From Aliivibrio sifiae (GTDB lineage: Bacteria; Pseudomonadota; Gammaproteobacteria; Enterobacterales; Vibrionaceae), in the NCBI RefSeq assembly GCF_002954715.1, contig NZ_MSCP01000001.1, forward strand, positions 256,836 to 320,835: DNA of 64,000 bases, read 5' to 3'. This document shows, piece after piece, positions 61,978-64,000 of the stretch. Both the position numbers and the translations under genes were made by a program. The notes under the pieces are model-generated. The model made no database searches. It was given only the letters and a program-made list of their open reading frames with translations, and had not been told where the DNA came from. Position 1 is the first letter of the stretch; each line of letters starts with the position of its first letter.

Positions 61978-62004
61978 AAAGCGAGCCTAAGTGCTCGCTT
62001 TTTT
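61978..62004 (+). terminator. Terminator of accA
   Basis: AAAGCGAGC (61978-61986) pairs perfectly with GCTCGCTTT (61993-62001), loop of six, T-run to 62004. Confidence 0.9.
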
Positions 62005-62023
62005 ATTATCTGGACATACTGTT

Positions 62024-63367
62024 ATGCTTAACTCTCAATTCTCATCTCAATTAGATTCTTACCCTGTAGCCAAACCACATTTAGTAATTGCTTTAAGTGG
62101 TGGCATTGATTCTATGGTCTTGCTTCGTCTTGCCTCAATTTATGCTAAAGAGAAACAATTAGAATGTATTGCTGTTCATGTAAATCATGGATTGAGTCAG
62201 TATGCCTTTGATTGGGAAGCAGTATGCCAAGCACATTGTGATTTACTGTCTATTCCGCTCTATATTGAACGAGTGGAGCTGGTTGTTAGTGCGCAAGACA
62301 GCTTAGAAGAAGTTGCAAGAAAAGCCCGTTATCAAGCATTAGAAAAGTATATGCAAGCCAATAGTTTATTACTCACAGGTCAGCATCAGGATGATCAGGT
62401 TGAAACCTTTTTTCTAGCATTAAAAAGAGGCAGTGGTCCGACTGGGTTATCTTCAATGCCTTCAATTATCCCATTATTAAAAGGGTATAAATGTCGTCCA
62501 TTATTGACTCAATCTCGCTCTAATATTGAAGCATATGCTCACGATAATAAATTAGGATGGGTTGAGGATGAGAGTAATAACGATACGCGCTTTGACCGAA
62601 ATTTTTTACGACATCAAGTTGTGCCTAATTTAGTTAAACGTTGGCCAAACTTTGGTTCTACGGTGTCACGCAGTGCTCAACTATGTGCAGAACAAGAAAG
62701 CTTACTTACTGAATTGCTTGAACCAAAATTAACAGCATTTCAAGATGCTTATTGTGGGATTTCTATTTCACAGTTAGATAAAGAGTCTGAACTGGCTCGT
62801 AATATGTTACTTCGACTATGGCTGAAACAATTCTCCATCCCCATGCCTAGTCAAACTCAGTTGAAAATATTGTGGACTGAAGTTGCAAAAGCAAAAGAAG
62901 ACGCAAATCCATCTTTAGTATTGGGTTTAATTCAATTAAGACGTTTTCAAAATAATTTATATTGTTTACCTCAGTATGAAGATCTTTCGTTTTGGAAATG
63001 CGAACTGCAACAAATGATAGAATTGCCAGATAATCTTGGGTGGCTCGCGTTAGAGCATCAGTCTGCGGGAATTAAACATAATGAAGCAGACCGTGAAACA
63101 GGGTTATTATTAAGAGCTCCTTTAAAACATGAAAAAGTAGAAGTGCGTTTTAATATTCAAGGGCTTTCCCCTCATCCTGAAACTCGAGATCACAGCCGTA
63201 AAATGAAAAAATTGTACCAAGAGTATGGGATCCCAAGTTGGCAGAGAGCAAGATTACCAATGGTTTTTTATAATGAAGAACTTGCTGCTGTTGCAGGGTT
63301 GTTTGTCTGTAAGGCATTTTCAGGTGAAGAGTGTGAGCTGATCTGGAAGAAATCAGGCTTAAAATAG
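62024..63367 (+). CDS. tilS: tRNA(Ile)-lysidine synthase
   Basis: Changes the wobble cytidine of the CAU-anticodon tRNA(Ile) to lysidine. 447 residues from ATG 62024; the open frame begins at 61991 inside the accA terminator, which argues for the later start. PP-loop motif ALSGGIDSMVLLRLA (around residue 25) binds ATP, GQHQDDQVETFFLALKRGSGPTGLSSM (core HQDDQVETF and GSGPTGLSSM) and the C-terminal TilS domains are present. No strong ribosome-binding site (TGGA only). Confidence 0.96.
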   Translation: MLNSQFSSQLDSYPVAKPHLVIALSGGIDSMVLLRLASIYAKEKQLECIAVHVNHGLSQYAFDWEAVCQAHCDLLSIPLYIERVELVVSAQDSLEEVARKARYQALEKYMQANSLLLTGQHQDDQVETFFLALKRGSGPTGLSSMPSIIPLLKGYKCRPLLTQSRSNIEAYAHDNKLGWVEDESNNDTRFDRNFLRHQVVPNLVKRWPNFGSTVSRSAQLCAEQESLLTELLEPKLTAFQDAYCGISISQLDKESELARNMLLRLWLKQFSIPMPSQTQLKILWTEVAKAKEDANPSLVLGLIQLRRFQNNLYCLPQYEDLSFWKCELQQMIELPDNLGWLALEHQSAGIKHNEADRETGLLLRAPLKHEKVEVRFNIQGLSPHPETRDHSRKMKKLYQEYGIPSWQRARLPMVFYNEELAAVAGLFVCKAFSGEECELIWKKSGLK

Positions 63368-63419
63368 ACATTTAGCATGAACTTGTCAAAATGATAGTAA
63401 ATATGAATGGAGCAATATT

Positions 63420-63731
63420 ATGAAAAAAACAATTGGACTAGCAATGATCGTATTAATGGCTTCAGCGCCGACATTTGCAGCGGGTGATGCTGCAGCTGGG
63501 CAAGCGAAATCAGCGATTTGTGCCTCTTGTCATGGCGCTGATGGTATTGCTGTTATCCCCGGTTACCCAAACTTAAAAGGGCAAAATGCTCAATATATCG
63601 AGTCATCATTAAAAGCATATAAAAATAAAGAACGTAATGGTGGTAACTCAGCAATAATGCAACCGATGGCTGCAATGTTGAATGATGCAGATATGGCTAA
63701 TTTAGCTGCTTATTATTCTGCAATGAAGTAA
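63420..63731 (+). CDS. Small periplasmic c-type cytochrome (c553/c4-like)
   Basis: A 103-residue electron carrier. Signal peptide 1-20 (MKKTIGLAMIVLMASAPTFA), then a single class I haem c domain with C34-A-S-C37-H38 and a probable axial Met in NSAIMQPMAAML. GYPNLKGQ and the helical end NLAAYYSAMK are usual in c553/c4-half proteins. Partners are not encoded here. Sits alone between tilS and the P-II gene. Confidence 0.93.
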   Translation: MKKTIGLAMIVLMASAPTFAAGDAAAGQAKSAICASCHGADGIAVIPGYPNLKGQNAQYIESSLKAYKNKERNGGNSAIMQPMAAMLNDADMANLAAYYSAMK

Positions 63732-63814
63732 GCCTAAATCAACTAATGCCATTCCTAGGTTGTATGTTCTCTTTAGCTCAAGGATAATAGGCTAATAGTA
63801 TTTATGAATGTTAA

Positions 63815-64000
<186 letters not shown>

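Overview
The window is a gene-dense, AT-rich stretch (about 39-40% G+C by eye) of a gammaproteobacterial chromosome. Protein sequences and gene order point to Vibrionaceae, most probably the Aliivibrio (Vibrio fischeri/logei/salmonicida) clade. Evidence includes grpE close to dnaK-dnaJ, a phoBR-pstSCAB-phoU cluster with unusually long PstC and PstA, an AcfA-like barrel, and the frr-uppS-cdsA-dxr-rseP-bamA-skp-lpxD-fabZ-lpxA-lpxB-rnhB-dnaE-accA-tilS block. The species call is inference from these features, not a database match.

Layout. 1-6.4 kb: the 3'-truncated nadK gene on the minus strand, then the heat-shock genes grpE, dnaK and dnaJ. Sigma-32-type promoters precede grpE and dnaK, an unrecognised secreted-protein gene sits between them, and a highly structured 340-base spacer separates dnaK from dnaJ. 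6.5-10.6 kb: a probable DUF3541 exported protein, the tRNA hydroxylation pair trhP-yfhL, and rdgC. 10.8-19.3 kb: a complete phosphate sensing and uptake cluster (phoB, phoR, pstS-like, pstC, pstA, pstB, phoU) with two Pho boxes.

19.4-25.4 kb is the accessory part: a pentapeptide-like exported protein, a small beta-barrel, a LysR gene broken by a single-base frameshift, a short YadA-type trimeric autotransporter with a proline-rich passenger, a second intact LysR paralogue, an AcfA-like barrel and a YgiW-type OB-fold protein. LysR2/YadA-like and LysR1(broken)/barrel look like a duplicated regulator-plus-surface-protein module; the two surface genes share a promoter-proximal sequence block. 25.4-32.1 kb: cutC, a 2-Cys peroxiredoxin divergent from oxyR, the glyoxylate-shunt operon aceBA behind a long regulatory region, and a CBS-domain protein.

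32.4-42.2 kb: queA-tgt (queuosine), yajC-secDF (protein export), yaeH, glnD and map. 42.3-63 kb: the conserved translation and envelope run rpsB (with a t44-like leader), tsf, pyrH, frr, uppS, cdsA, dxr, rseP, bamA, skp, lpxD, fabZ, lpxA, lpxB, rnhB, dnaE, accA, tilS. The window ends with a small c-type cytochrome and the start of a GlnB-type P-II gene, whose product is the expected substrate of the GlnD encoded 22 kb earlier.

No rRNA, tRNA, CRISPR array, insertion sequence, integrase or prophage gene was recognised. Most of the window is core genome; the most unusual parts are the 19.4-25.4 kb surface-protein region, the dnaK-dnaJ spacer and the gene between grpE and dnaK. I did not find anything I can confidently call a new multi-gene system.
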